Of a stretch of 34,725 bases of DNA, positions 17,320-24,982 are shown one piece after another. Both the position numbers and the translations under genes were made by a program. Under the pieces are notes generated by a model. That model did not search any database, was not told the DNA's origin, and worked only from the letters and a program-made list of their open reading frames with translations. Source of the DNA: CAZOHG01 sp964579725 (GTDB taxonomy: Bacteria; Zhuqueibacterota; JdFR-76; BMS3Abin05); the NCBI GenBank assembly GCA_964579725.1, contig CAZOHG010000039.1, positions 1 through 34,725 of the forward strand. The letters run 5' to 3'. Each line of letters starts with the position of its first letter. Position 1 is the stretch's first letter.

Positions 17320-18612
17320 GTGTATTTCGATTATCCTAACAAAAAAGCCGTCCTGGCGGATTACGCAGCCTTCGTCTCCAAGGGAAAAGTGGATTTTTTT
17401 AAGAAGTTCCGAATGGACATCGTCATGGGCAAACGCGAGGGAATTTCTTTTTACGACATGGAAACCCAAAAGCGTTTGATTAATTGCCATTGCAACGGCG
17501 GTGTTTACAATTTGGGACACCGAAATCCTGAAATTTTTGAGGCCCTTCAAACCGGACTGCGGGATTTTGACATTGGCAATCACCATCTCATTAGTGCCGC
17601 GCGTGCTCGTTTGGGGGCTCGCTTAGCTGAACTGCTGCCCGGCAATCTCTCCAAAACCGTGTTTGGCGTGGGAGGCGGTGAAGCCATCGATCTGGCTATT
17701 AAGCTTGCCCTTGGAAGTACGGGGAGAAAAAAGATCATTTCCGCCCAGGGAGGCTACCACGGCCACACGGGACTGGCTTTGGCAGCGGGACACGAACAAT
17801 TTCGGCGTCCTTTTGGCATTCAACTGGACAATTTTGTTCAAGTTCCCTTCAATGACATTCAGGCCATGTCAGAGGCCGTTGACGAGAACACGGCGGCCGT
17901 TCTTTTGGAACCCATTCCGGCTACGCTGGGCATTGTCATTCCGGGGGATGATTATTTGCCTGCTGTCCGCCGTATTTGCCGCGACCGCGGTGCCTTGCTC
18001 ATCGCAGACGAAGTACAAACGGGTCTTGGTCGAACAGGCAAGCTCTGGGCTGTTGACCATTGGAAGGTTGAACCAGACATCTTGGTTTTGGGCAAAGGAC
18101 TCAGCGGTGGCCTTTACCCGATGACTGCAACCTGCTTTAAACCCGAACTTGAGGAAATTTTCCTTAAAGATCCTTTTATTCACATTTCAACTTTTGGTGG
18201 AAGTGAATTGGGTTGTTTTCCGGCACTCAAGGTGTTGGAAATTTCTTCCAGACCGGAATTTCTGCAACATGTGTCCGAATTGGCCGAACGCTTTGCCCGC
18301 GGATTCGAGAAAATCCAAGCGGACGTACCCAAACCCAAATTCACCGTTCGGCAAAAAGGACTGATGATTGGCTTGAAATTCGGAGAACCCGTTCAAGCAA
18401 TGGCTTTGTCAAAATTGCTGTACGACAACGGCATCTTTGCTGTCTTCTCTGGAAACGACCCGTCCGTGGTTCAATTTCTGCCCCCGCTCGTCACTACTTT
18501 TGACGAAGCAGATGAAATTTTGACCATTTTGAAGGATTCTGTAAAAGGGTTGAACAGTTTGAAAACCAAAGTGCTCATGCAGGCCATTAAGATATTTGCG
18601 CGGGATCTTTAA
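17320..18612 (+). CDS. class-III pyridoxal-phosphate aminotransferase
   Basis: A 430-residue fold-type I PLP enzyme of the class-III (omega/acetylornithine/GABA) aminotransferase family. The cofactor phosphate site includes VGGGEA, GGYHGHTG stacks on the ring, Asp230 (IADEVQTGLGRTG) binds the pyridine nitrogen, and Lys259 in LGKGLSGGLYPM forms the Schiff base. The N-terminal SFYDMETQKRLINCHCNGGVYNLGH segment (read in parts) matches the family's cofactor-domain entry. The start is GTG preceded by AAAGGAG. The next two genes follow within about 30 nt each, forming an operon. The amino donor and acceptor cannot be inferred; acetylornithine or 4-aminobutyrate are only family possibilities. Confidence 0.92.
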   Translation: MYFDYPNKKAVLADYAAFVSKGKVDFFKKFRMDIVMGKREGISFYDMETQKRLINCHCNGGVYNLGHRNPEIFEALQTGLRDFDIGNHHLISAARARLGARLAELLPGNLSKTVFGVGGGEAIDLAIKLALGSTGRKKIISAQGGYHGHTGLALAAGHEQFRRPFGIQLDNFVQVPFNDIQAMSEAVDENTAAVLLEPIPATLGIVIPGDDYLPAVRRICRDRGALLIADEVQTGLGRTGKLWAVDHWKVEPDILVLGKGLSGGLYPMTATCFKPELEEIFLKDPFIHISTFGGSELGCFPALKVLEISSRPEFLQHVSELAERFARGFEKIQADVPKPKFTVRQKGLMIGLKFGEPVQAMALSKLLYDNGIFAVFSGNDPSVVQFLPPLVTTFDEADEILTILKDSVKGLNSLKTKVLMQAIKIFARDL

Positions 18613-18640
18613 CTTTGTGAAACCGAAAGGGATTCTTTCG

Positions 18641-20044
18641 ATGGAAGAAATCATCCAAAATTACTGGCAGGTTGCCGATCTGAAACGGCGGCTCCTCAAA
18701 CTGATTGAAACAAGCCCTCCGGCTCAGAGGTGTCAGCGCATTTTTCTACACAAGAAGAAACTGAGCCTTTCGGCGCCCCCTGCCGGCTCCTTGCCGAAAA
18801 ACGAGCCTGTTCTGGAAATGATTCGACAAATTCTATCCGTCAACGAGCAATTGGTTTCCCTCAATCCAAATGAATTGGAAAATTATCTGCGATATCGCAT
18901 TCAAAATCCAACGGTGACCGTTCGACTTCTAAAAATCATTTTTAAGGGGTGTTGCAATCAGCCGCCTCTCAGCACCCTTTTGCGTCAGCAATCGATTTTT
19001 TTGAATGACTTACTGTTCAATAAGTTGTGCGAAACACTTACAGAAGAAAATTGGGCCGATTTTTCCCAACTATTAAAAAATGAACTCTCCCTGCACACAC
19101 AATTTTTCCGGGATTACCAGGCTCTTTTGAAATCACCCCTCGAATTGAAGATTTTGGGCTACGGGGAGATTTCGACCGTCATGAAACCCGTGGGGAAATT
19201 CCCGCGCCAGAGCAGCACCAAATGGATTTACAAGCGCATGCCGATTTTCCCGAGTCTGGAGGATGTCAAAAAATACCGCGCCATTTACCGCACCTACCGG
19301 GAGCTCCTCACCCGGGATTGCGGACTGAAAATCCCCGAACAAAAAATCTGGTACGTTGTGCGTCCCAACGGAACGGTCTCTGTCTACGCCTTGCAGGAAA
19401 TGGTTAACCCCGACCTCATCGGGCACAAATTGATTCGACATTTGACTCTTGAGCAAGGGCGCTTGCTTTTCAAACGCATTTTAAATGAAATGCAAAAGGT
19501 GTGGGCATTCAATCAGACGCATTCCGATGTCAAAATCGGGCTGGACGGGCAAATCTCGAATTGGGCATTGGACGCCCGACAGTCCGCCACCCGGGACGAA
19601 CAGATCCGGGCCGATTTAATTTATCTGGACACCAGCACGCCTCTGTACCGGGTAAACGGTGCAGAGCAGCTCGACCCTGAAATCTTCATTAAAAACAGTC
19701 CCTCCTTTTTGCGCACTATTATTCGACTTTTTTTTCTGCAAGATGTCCTGGACCGTTACTACGATTTTCGCTCGGTCGTAGTGGATTTAATTGCCAATTT
19801 GTACAAAGAAGGCGTCCCGCAATTTATTCCACAATTGGTGCAAGATGCCAATGAACTGTTTGCCACCCAATTTCAGGTCTACCATCTAAGTCCGTTGACG
19901 GAGAAGGAAATCAAAAAGTACTACAAGCAGGACGCCTTTATTTGGCGTTTTTTTCAAACATCCCGAAAAATAGACAAGTTTTTAACGGAAAAAATCAAAC
20001 ACCGGCGCTACGAATACCGACTTCCCGGAAAAATCAAACGCTAA
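18641..20044 (+). CDS. DUF6206-like protein with possible kinase-like fold
   Basis: A 467-residue protein from ATG 18641; an in-frame TTG at 18596 would overlap the aminotransferase gene. From memory it resembles the DUF6206 family (ILGYGEISTV...YLDTSTPLYR...DRYYDFRSVVVDL). The order of conserved-looking residues suggests a protein-kinase-like fold: a Gly-rich loop at 172-178 (GYGEIS), Lys198 in WIYKRMP, a hinge-like ALQEMVNP, Asp296 and Lys298 in HSDVKIG with Asn307, and Asp330 in LIYLD. The N-terminal 160 residues are helical with no recognised motif. There is no signal peptide or membrane segment. The kinase-like reading is inference and the substrate is unknown. It lies between an aminotransferase and a Nudix hydrolase in a tight operon. 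Confidence 0.65.
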   Translation: MEEIIQNYWQVADLKRRLLKLIETSPPAQRCQRIFLHKKKLSLSAPPAGSLPKNEPVLEMIRQILSVNEQLVSLNPNELENYLRYRIQNPTVTVRLLKIIFKGCCNQPPLSTLLRQQSIFLNDLLFNKLCETLTEENWADFSQLLKNELSLHTQFFRDYQALLKSPLELKILGYGEISTVMKPVGKFPRQSSTKWIYKRMPIFPSLEDVKKYRAIYRTYRELLTRDCGLKIPEQKIWYVVRPNGTVSVYALQEMVNPDLIGHKLIRHLTLEQGRLLFKRILNEMQKVWAFNQTHSDVKIGLDGQISNWALDARQSATRDEQIRADLIYLDTSTPLYRVNGAEQLDPEIFIKNSPSFLRTIIRLFFLQDVLDRYYDFRSVVVDLIANLYKEGVPQFIPQLVQDANELFATQFQVYHLSPLTEKEIKKYYKQDAFIWRFFQTSRKIDKFLTEKIKHRRYEYRLPGKIKR

Positions 20045-20057
20045 GCAAGGATGTTCC

Positions 20058-20579
20058 ATGCTTCAGAAACTGCTGTTTCGCTATTGCCCACATTGTGCAA
20101 CGCCTTTAAAGGACGCCGAAGAAAACGGCTCCTTTGTACAGGTTTGCCCAAATTGCGGCTGGATCCATTATTTCAATCCGATTCCCTCTTCAGCCATTTT
20201 GCCTGTTTTGCCGAACGGTGAACTGGTTCTGATTCGGCGAAAAAACGAACCCTTCACTGGGAAATGGGCCATTCCGTCCGGCTTTATTGAATACGGAGAA
20301 ACACCCGAAGAGGCTGCTCTGCGTGAACTCAAAGAGGAAACCCGGCTCGAGGGGGAAATCGTTACTCTCTTGGACGTCGCACAAAAAGAATCGTATGTAT
20401 ACGGAAGCGTGCTGGTTTTGACGTACCTGGTCCGGGTAAAAGACGGGGAAATGACTGCGCAGGACGACGCTCTGGAAATTGCCACCTTTTCTCTAAATCA
20501 CCTCCCGCCCATTGAAATTCGTATTTTCGAGGCCGTTATTGAAAAATACAAAAATTGGCTCAAATCCCAAAAATCCTGA
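20058..20579 (+). CDS. Nudix hydrolase with N-terminal zinc ribbon
   Basis: A 173-residue protein. Residues 10-33 hold two Cys-x-x-Cys pairs (YCPHC and VCPNCGW) forming a zinc ribbon like that of NADH pyrophosphatase NudC-type proteins. The Nudix box runs from Gly75 to about Leu97 (Gly75, Glu81, Arg89, Glu90, Glu93, Glu94), with Arg replacing the late Gly of the consensus. It would cleave a nucleoside diphosphate linked to another group in a Mg-dependent way. The gene starts 13 nt after the DUF6206-like gene and ends the operon. The substrate is undefined; the zinc ribbon favours a dinucleotide or ADP-sugar type. Confidence 0.9.
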   Translation: MLQKLLFRYCPHCATPLKDAEENGSFVQVCPNCGWIHYFNPIPSSAILPVLPNGELVLIRRKNEPFTGKWAIPSGFIEYGETPEEAALRELKEETRLEGEIVTLLDVAQKESYVYGSVLVLTYLVRVKDGEMTAQDDALEIATFSLNHLPPIEIRIFEAVIEKYKNWLKSQKS

Positions 20580-20591
20580 GCCGCCGCGCTG

Positions 20592-20631
20592 AGGGGCGAG
20601 CGACAAAATCGGAACCCAAAAGCCCCTTTTT
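20592..20631 (+). terminator. probable terminator after the Nudix gene
   Basis: AGGGGC (20592-20597) pairs with GCCCCT (20622-20627) and is followed by a T-run (TTTTTGATTTTT). The 24-nt loop is large, so confidence is moderate. Confidence 0.5.
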
Positions 20632-20662
20632 GATTTTTCTCTTTTGAGTCGTTAAATTTTTC

Positions 20663-20691
20663 TTGACATTCTGCCGACAATATTGTATATT
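20663..20691 (+). promoter_or_regulatory. strong sigma70-like promoter of the riboswitch/thrC operon
   Basis: -35 TTGACA (20663-20668), 17-bp spacer, -10 TATATT (20686-20691). Transcription would start near 20698, about 12 nt before the first riboswitch. Confidence 0.75.
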
Positions 20692-20709
20692 AAAACACAT
20701 TTAGTTCAT

Positions 20710-20825
20710 CTCGTATCCAGAGTGGTGGAGGGACAGGCCCTGTGAAGCCACGGCAACCGTTTCGGGTGTTTAAACCCGAAAGTCAGGTGCCAATTCCTGC
20801 TCGCCGGTGGCGAGAAAGATGCGAG
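20710..20825 (+). promoter_or_regulatory. SAM-I (S-box) riboswitch aptamer, copy 1
   Basis: Matches the SAM-I core: P1 CTCGTATC/GATGCGAG, then CCAGAGTGG, GGAGGGAC-GGCCC-TGAAGCC, CGGCAACC, the P3 hairpin TTTCGGGT/ACCCGAAA, AGGTGCCAATTCCTGC and P4 CTCGCC/GGCGAG with GAAAGATG. It should bind S-adenosylmethionine and stabilise P1. It is followed directly by its own terminator and is one of a tandem pair. Confidence 0.95.
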
Positions 20826-20840
20826 GTGAGGAGGTTTTCA

Positions 20841-20869
20841 AGCTTCTTCATCTCGAAGGAGCTTTTTTT
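20841..20869 (+). terminator. riboswitch 1 terminator (expression platform)
   Basis: AGCTTCTTC (20841-20849) pairs with GAAGGAGCT (20855-20863, one G-U), followed by T7. The alternative antiterminator pairs 20822-20834 (which includes the 3' strand of P1) with 20843-20855 over 13 bp including three G-U pairs. SAM binding would therefore free the terminator and switch expression off. Confidence 0.85.
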
Positions 20870-20895
20870 GTATCGGTTCTTTTTCATAGGACGCA

Positions 20896-21013
20896 TTTCG
20901 TATCCAGAGTGGCTGAGGGACGGGCCCGGTGAAGCCACGGCAACCGTTTTGGGCGTTTGAGTCCGAAAGTCAGGTGCCAATTCCTGCTCGCCGGTGGCGA
21001 GAAAGATGCGAGA
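20896..21013 (+). promoter_or_regulatory. SAM-I (S-box) riboswitch aptamer, copy 2
   Basis: Second complete SAM-I aptamer. It aligns to copy 1 without gaps over 116 nt with 10 differences. Five fall in the P3 hairpin, where one T-A pair becomes C-G and two pairs become G-U, so pairing is kept. P4, CGGCAACC and AGGTGCCAATTCC are identical. P1 is TTTCGTATC/GATGCGAGA. Confidence 0.95.
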
Positions 21014-21035
21014 TGGTGAAGGTTTTGGTATTCTT

Positions 21036-21062
21036 CTCCCTCGCAAAAGAGGGATTTTTTTT
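21036..21062 (+). terminator. riboswitch 2 terminator (expression platform)
   Basis: TCCCTC (21037-21042), loop GCAAAA, GAGGGA (21049-21054), then T8. A competing antiterminator can form between 21008-21021 (including the P1 3' strand GCGAG) and 21033-21044 (CTTC, CC, CTCGC), with a 2-nt bulge and one mismatch. Confidence 0.87.
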
Positions 21063-21122
21063 ACCTGCGGCGGTTTATGCGAAACAGAAGCCGACCCAAA
21101 ACCACACTGTATTGGAGAAAAG

Positions 21123-22352
21123 ATGACGTACGCAACAGAATTGGTCTGCCGAAATTGTGGAAAAACCTTTCCGTTGGAAGCGCGGTCGGTTTGTGATGTC
21201 TGTGGTTCTCCGTTGGATGTCAATTACAACTACGAAGCGCTGTCGAAAGAATTCACAAAAAAATCACTTCAAAAGCGCGAACCCTCCATGTGGCGGTACG
21301 CAGAACTTCTTCCCGCTTCCCCGCCGGAGGGAGGTTCCAGGTGGACCGGATTTACCCCGCTGGTGCGAGCCAAAAATTTGGGTAAAGCCCTGGGGCTTGA
21401 CCGTCTTTACCTGAAAAACGACACGGTCAATTACCCCACCCTTTCATTTAAGGACCGCGTGGTATCGGTTTCTCTGGCCAAAGCGCTTGACTTCGGGTAC
21501 CGTGTCGTCGGGTGTGCCTCAACCGGAAATTTGGCCAACGCTGTGGCCGCCCAGGCAGCGGCAGCCGGACTGGAAAGTGTGGTGTTGGTTCCGGAGGATT
21601 TGGAACCGGTTAAAATTCTCGCTTCCGCCGTGTACAAGCCTCGCGTCATAAAAGTGCGGGGTCTTTTTGATTCCATTGCCCGGCTTTGTAAAGAAATTTC
21701 CCGACAAAAAGATGATTGGACATTTTTGAATATTGATTTGCGCCCCTATTACGCCGAGGGCTCTAAAACCATGGGCTATGAAATTTTGGAACAATTGAAT
21801 TGGCAGGTTCCTCAAAATGTGGTGGTACCCATGGCGGGCGGTTCCTTGCTGAGCAAAATCTACAAATCCTTTGACGAAATGGTTCGCCTGGGCTGGATTC
21901 AAGCAAATAAGGCGCGATTTTTTGGGGCGCAACCGACCGGTTGTTCTCCGATTGTCACGGCTGTTAAGGAAAATCTCACGGAAATTCGCCCGGTGCTTCA
22001 ACCGCAAACGGTGGCCAAATCACTGGCCATTGGGAATCCTCTCGGCGGCTTTAACGCTGTGAAAACCATTCGGCGATCGGGCGGTTGGGCTGAAGAAGTT
22101 ACCGACGAAGAAGTGATTGCCGGAATTCAGCTTCTGGCGGAAACCGAAGGCATTTTCACCGAAACGGCTGGGGGCGTAACGGTTGGGGTTTTGAAAAAAT
22201 TGGTGGAGCAGGGACGGATTCATTCCGATGAATTAACTGTAGCCGCCATCACGGGACAAGGATTGAAAACCATTGAAGTGCTGCCCGAATCTGATTATCC
22301 CATGCCCACGATTCAGGCGGATTACTCGGACTTCGAGAAAATCTTACATTAG
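21123..22352 (+). CDS. thrC: threonine synthase
   Basis: PLP enzyme that converts O-phosphohomoserine to threonine, the last step of threonine synthesis. It is 409 aa. An N-terminal zinc ribbon (LVCRNCG...CDVCGSPLDV) is typical of the archaeal/class-II type ThrC. The PLP lysine is in TLSFKDRVV, the cofactor phosphate site is ASTGNLANAVAA, and SKSLAIGNPLGGFNA-like and ETAGGVTVGVLKK segments follow. The ATG at 21123 with GGAG about 7 nt upstream is preferred over an open upstream frame from 20994, which runs through the riboswitch. First gene of thrC-lysC-asd and under two tandem SAM-I riboswitches. Confidence 0.93.
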   Translation: MTYATELVCRNCGKTFPLEARSVCDVCGSPLDVNYNYEALSKEFTKKSLQKREPSMWRYAELLPASPPEGGSRWTGFTPLVRAKNLGKALGLDRLYLKNDTVNYPTLSFKDRVVSVSLAKALDFGYRVVGCASTGNLANAVAAQAAAAGLESVVLVPEDLEPVKILASAVYKPRVIKVRGLFDSIARLCKEISRQKDDWTFLNIDLRPYYAEGSKTMGYEILEQLNWQVPQNVVVPMAGGSLLSKIYKSFDEMVRLGWIQANKARFFGAQPTGCSPIVTAVKENLTEIRPVLQPQTVAKSLAIGNPLGGFNAVKTIRRSGGWAEEVTDEEVIAGIQLLAETEGIFTETAGGVTVGVLKKLVEQGRIHSDELTVAAITGQGLKTIEVLPESDYPMPTIQADYSDFEKILH

Positions 22353-22380
22353 GTCGAAAAATAGAGGAAAATGGCCAAAA

Positions 22381-23625
22381 ATGAATCAGACCTTGGACAT
22401 TGTGGTACAAAAATACGGTGGGACTTCCGTGGGAGACGTTGAAAAAATGAAGAACGTCGCCCGCAGAATTGCTGCCGTTCGAAGCGAGGGGAAACAGGTG
22501 GTTGCCGTTGTTTCGGCAATGGGCAAAACCACGGACGAACTGGTTTCGTTGGCTCGCCAAATGCACAAAGACCCGCCGCGGCGAGAAATGGACTTGCTGC
22601 TTTCCGTGGGCGAACAAATTTCCATTGCCCTTTTGAGTATGGCGTTACACGATTTGGGCTACCCGGCCATTTCGCTTTTGGGCCATCAAGCCGGCATTTT
22701 AACCGACGGCAATTTCGCCAATGCCCACATTCAACGGGTGGAACGGAATCGCATTCTGAAACACCTGCAAGAGGGAAAAATTGTGCTGGTAGCGGGATTT
22801 CAAGGCGCCAGTGCGGACGGCGAAATTACCACTTTAGGCCGCGGGGGCTCTGACCTGACGGCTGTGGCTCTGGCAGCCATTCTCAATGCGTCTCGATGCG
22901 AAATTTTTACGGACGTGGACGGTATTTTTACCACCGACCCACGACGCACCCCCAAAGCCAGCTTGTTGCCTTTCATTTCGTATTCGGAAATGTTGGAGTT
23001 GGCTTCCGAGGGAGCGCAGGTCATGCAAACCCGTGCCGTTGAAGTGGCCAGGAAATACAACGTTCCACTTATTATTCGCAATTCATTTAAACAAAATCAG
23101 GGCACTTGGATCATAGGAGATGAAAAATTGGAAAAGGTCGTCATTACAGGTATTGCATTTGACAAACAGGTGGCCCAAATCCGCCTGAACGACTACTCCA
23201 AAGATTCTCGCAATTTTCTCTCGATCTTTGGAAAGCTGGCCGAAGAAAACATCAACATTAAGATTATTGTGCAGGGTGCCAGCGCGAACGGAAACAAGAC
23301 CATTAGCTTTTTGGTAGGGGACGAACAATTGGAATTGGTCAAATCGGTTCTGGACCAGCTTCAGGCGAGGCGAAAAAATTTTTTCTACGAGGTGGACACC
23401 GATGTGGCTAAAATTGCCGTGGTCGGTTCAGGGATCGCCAGTACCCCCGGCACGGCGTACCGTGTTTTTCAGGCCTTGCTTGAAAGTGACATTCCGATTT
23501 ATTCGATTTCAACCTCCGAAATTAAAATCGGCTGCGTGGTTCCCGAAGACAAGGCCGAAGAAGCGGTGACGGTTCTACACGACACATTTGGTTTGGAAAG
23601 TTTGGAGAGAAAGAAAATTGCCTGA
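22381..23625 (+). CDS. lysC: aspartate kinase
   Basis: Phosphorylates L-aspartate, the first step toward lysine, threonine and methionine. It is 414 aa, monofunctional. The N-terminal catalytic signature is VQKYGGTSVGD, followed by TTLGRGGSDLTAVALAA and EIFTDVDGIFTTDPR. Two C-terminal ACT domains follow (ITGIAFDKQVAQIRLND and VAKIAVVGSGIASTPGTAYRVF), which normally bind lysine or threonine for feedback inhibition. The ATG at 22381 gives the canonical N-terminus. It starts 28 nt after thrC. The stop overlaps the asd start, so these genes are coupled. No homoserine dehydrogenase domain is fused. Confidence 0.95.
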   Translation: MNQTLDIVVQKYGGTSVGDVEKMKNVARRIAAVRSEGKQVVAVVSAMGKTTDELVSLARQMHKDPPRREMDLLLSVGEQISIALLSMALHDLGYPAISLLGHQAGILTDGNFANAHIQRVERNRILKHLQEGKIVLVAGFQGASADGEITTLGRGGSDLTAVALAAILNASRCEIFTDVDGIFTTDPRRTPKASLLPFISYSEMLELASEGAQVMQTRAVEVARKYNVPLIIRNSFKQNQGTWIIGDEKLEKVVITGIAFDKQVAQIRLNDYSKDSRNFLSIFGKLAEENINIKIIVQGASANGNKTISFLVGDEQLELVKSVLDQLQARRKNFFYEVDTDVAKIAVVGSGIASTPGTAYRVFQALLESDIPIYSISTSEIKIGCVVPEDKAEEAVTVLHDTFGLESLERKKIA

Positions 23626-24616
23626 GTTACGCATTGGAATTGTAGGGGCGTCGGGTCTCGTCGGCCAAACGCTGCTTCGCGTGTTGGAAGAACACGCATT
23701 TCCCTACCGCGAATTGCGACTGTTTGCCTCCGAACAATCGGCGGGCCAAGAGGTTTTCGTCAATGAAGAATTCCTTCAGATTCAGGAGATTTCACCCCGA
23801 GCACTGGAGGGGTTGGACCTTGTGTTTTTTGTCTCCACCAATGCGGTCAGCCTGAAATGGGCGCCGGTAGCAGTGGAAAAAGGCGCTTTGGTTATTGACA
23901 ACAGCAAAGCCTACCGAATGGAGCCGACCGTACCCCTGATTGTCCCTGAAATCAACGGTTCAACGTTGTTTGAAAATATGGGAATTATTGCCAATCCCAA
24001 TTGTTCTACTGTTCAGACGGTCCTGAGTCTCTACCCGCTGCACAAAGCCTTTGGGCTGAAGCGAGTGGTCGTTTCCACTTACCAGGCTGTTTCGGGAAGC
24101 GGCAAACAGGCATTGGAACAATTGCGCTCGGAGCGGTCGGGAAAAACACCGCCGGAAACCGTGTACCCGCACCCCATTTTCAACAACTGTTTGCCGCACA
24201 TCGGTACATTCCTCGAGAACGGCTACACGGACGAAGAAATGAAAATGGTCAATGAAAGCCGAAAAATTTTGGGTCTGCCCGATCTAAGGGTCACGGCCAC
24301 AACGGTTCGGGTTCCCGTGGAATACAGCCATTCCATTTCCGTCAATGTGGAATTGGAAGCCGATTTCTCGCTTGACCAGGTGTATCGCATTCTGGAAGAA
24401 ATGCCCGGGATTATTGTGAAAGATGATCCCTCCCAAAATCTCTACCCCCTATCGGCGCTTGCCAAAGATCGGGACGAGGTTTTTGTAGGGCGCATTCGTA
24501 GAGATTTTTCCGTCGCTTCTGGCCTAAACTACTGGGTTGTGGCGGATAATTTGCGCAAAGGCGCCGCTACCAACGCACTTCAGATTGCCGAATATTGGCT
24601 TCGGCACAAACCCTGA
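23618..24616 (+). CDS. asd: aspartate-semialdehyde dehydrogenase
   Basis: NADPH-dependent enzyme that reduces aspartyl phosphate to aspartate semialdehyde, the step after LysC. It is 332 aa from the TTG at 23618, which overlaps the lysC stop and follows GGAG by about 10 nt; an upstream TTG at 23588 would add a poor extension. It shows the NADP-binding IGIVGASGLVGQ, the catalytic Cys129 in ANPNCSTVQ, the QAVSGSGKQ loop and the RVPVEYSHS segment with the substrate-binding residues. It ends the operon. The remaining steps (homoserine dehydrogenase and kinase) are not in this window. Confidence 0.95.
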   Translation: MPELRIGIVGASGLVGQTLLRVLEEHAFPYRELRLFASEQSAGQEVFVNEEFLQIQEISPRALEGLDLVFFVSTNAVSLKWAPVAVEKGALVIDNSKAYRMEPTVPLIVPEINGSTLFENMGIIANPNCSTVQTVLSLYPLHKAFGLKRVVVSTYQAVSGSGKQALEQLRSERSGKTPPETVYPHPIFNNCLPHIGTFLENGYTDEEMKMVNESRKILGLPDLRVTATTVRVPVEYSHSISVNVELEADFSLDQVYRILEEMPGIIVKDDPSQNLYPLSALAKDRDEVFVGRIRRDFSVASGLNYWVVADNLRKGAATNALQIAEYWLRHKP

Positions 24617-24624
24617 TTTTTTGA

Positions 24625-24668
24625 AGCCAACTCTTTTGGATTCGAGCTCTTTCAATTTGGCTTTTTTT
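24625..24668 (+). terminator. probable terminator of thrC-lysC-asd
   Basis: AGCCAA (24625-24630) can pair with TTGGCT (24657-24662), followed by a T7 run. The loop is long. A competing tight hairpin TTTGGC/GCCAAA encloses the T-run (24656-24674). Confidence 0.45.
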
Positions 24669-24904
24669 GCCAAAAGACAGGCGGAGCTTTCTTCTTTTCT
24701 GGGTTTGCTTTTTAGGAAAAAGCCTTTTGAGGGCAGCGTTTTTAACCGAATTTCCACGGGGTCGGGTGCTCTTTTACTAAATCAAAAGGGACAAAAAGCA
24801 GTCGACTTTTGAGAACCATATCCCCTTCCCACAAAAACAAATCCTGCAAAAATAAATGGAGCTCATCTCTATTTCAATACGTCAGAATAGATTCATAAAA
24901 AAAC

Positions 24905-24933
24905 TTGACAAATCCCACAAAACATCATATATT
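24905..24933 (+). promoter_or_regulatory. strong sigma70-like promoter of the arsR-DUF1858-grx-groES operon
   Basis: -35 TTGACA (24905-24910), 17-bp spacer, -10 TATATT (24928-24933). Transcription would start near 24940. The AT-rich GAATTC...AAATTC segment (24937-24964) just downstream is a plausible place for autorepression by the ArsR protein, though only its ends are clearly symmetric. Confidence 0.72.
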
Positions 24934-24982
24934 TAGAATTCGATATATTTATCATATAAATTCTTTAATATTAAATTAGGTT

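Larger units (their letters stand above)
24617..24982. other. 366-bp intergenic region between asd and the arsR-type gene
   Basis: Its left end holds a candidate asd terminator and its right end the promoter of the next operon. Between roughly 24670 and 24900 no convincing gene, RNA or repeat is seen. The sequence becomes strongly AT-rich from 24935 to the arsR start, where an operator would be expected. Confidence 0.6.

Noticed and set aside
20994..21122. N-terminal extension of thrC starting inside riboswitch 2
   Set aside because: It would translate P4, P1 and the terminator. The ATG at 21123 with GGAG upstream gives the conserved protein start.
20783..21223. 146-codon minus-strand frame over the riboswitches
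   Set aside because: It consists of the complement of two SAM-I aptamers and repeats itself for that reason; not a gene.
24937..24964. Perfect operator palindrome for the ArsR protein
   Set aside because: Only the outer GAATT/AATTC match as an inverted repeat; the centre is AT-rich but not symmetric, so it is noted only as a possible site.
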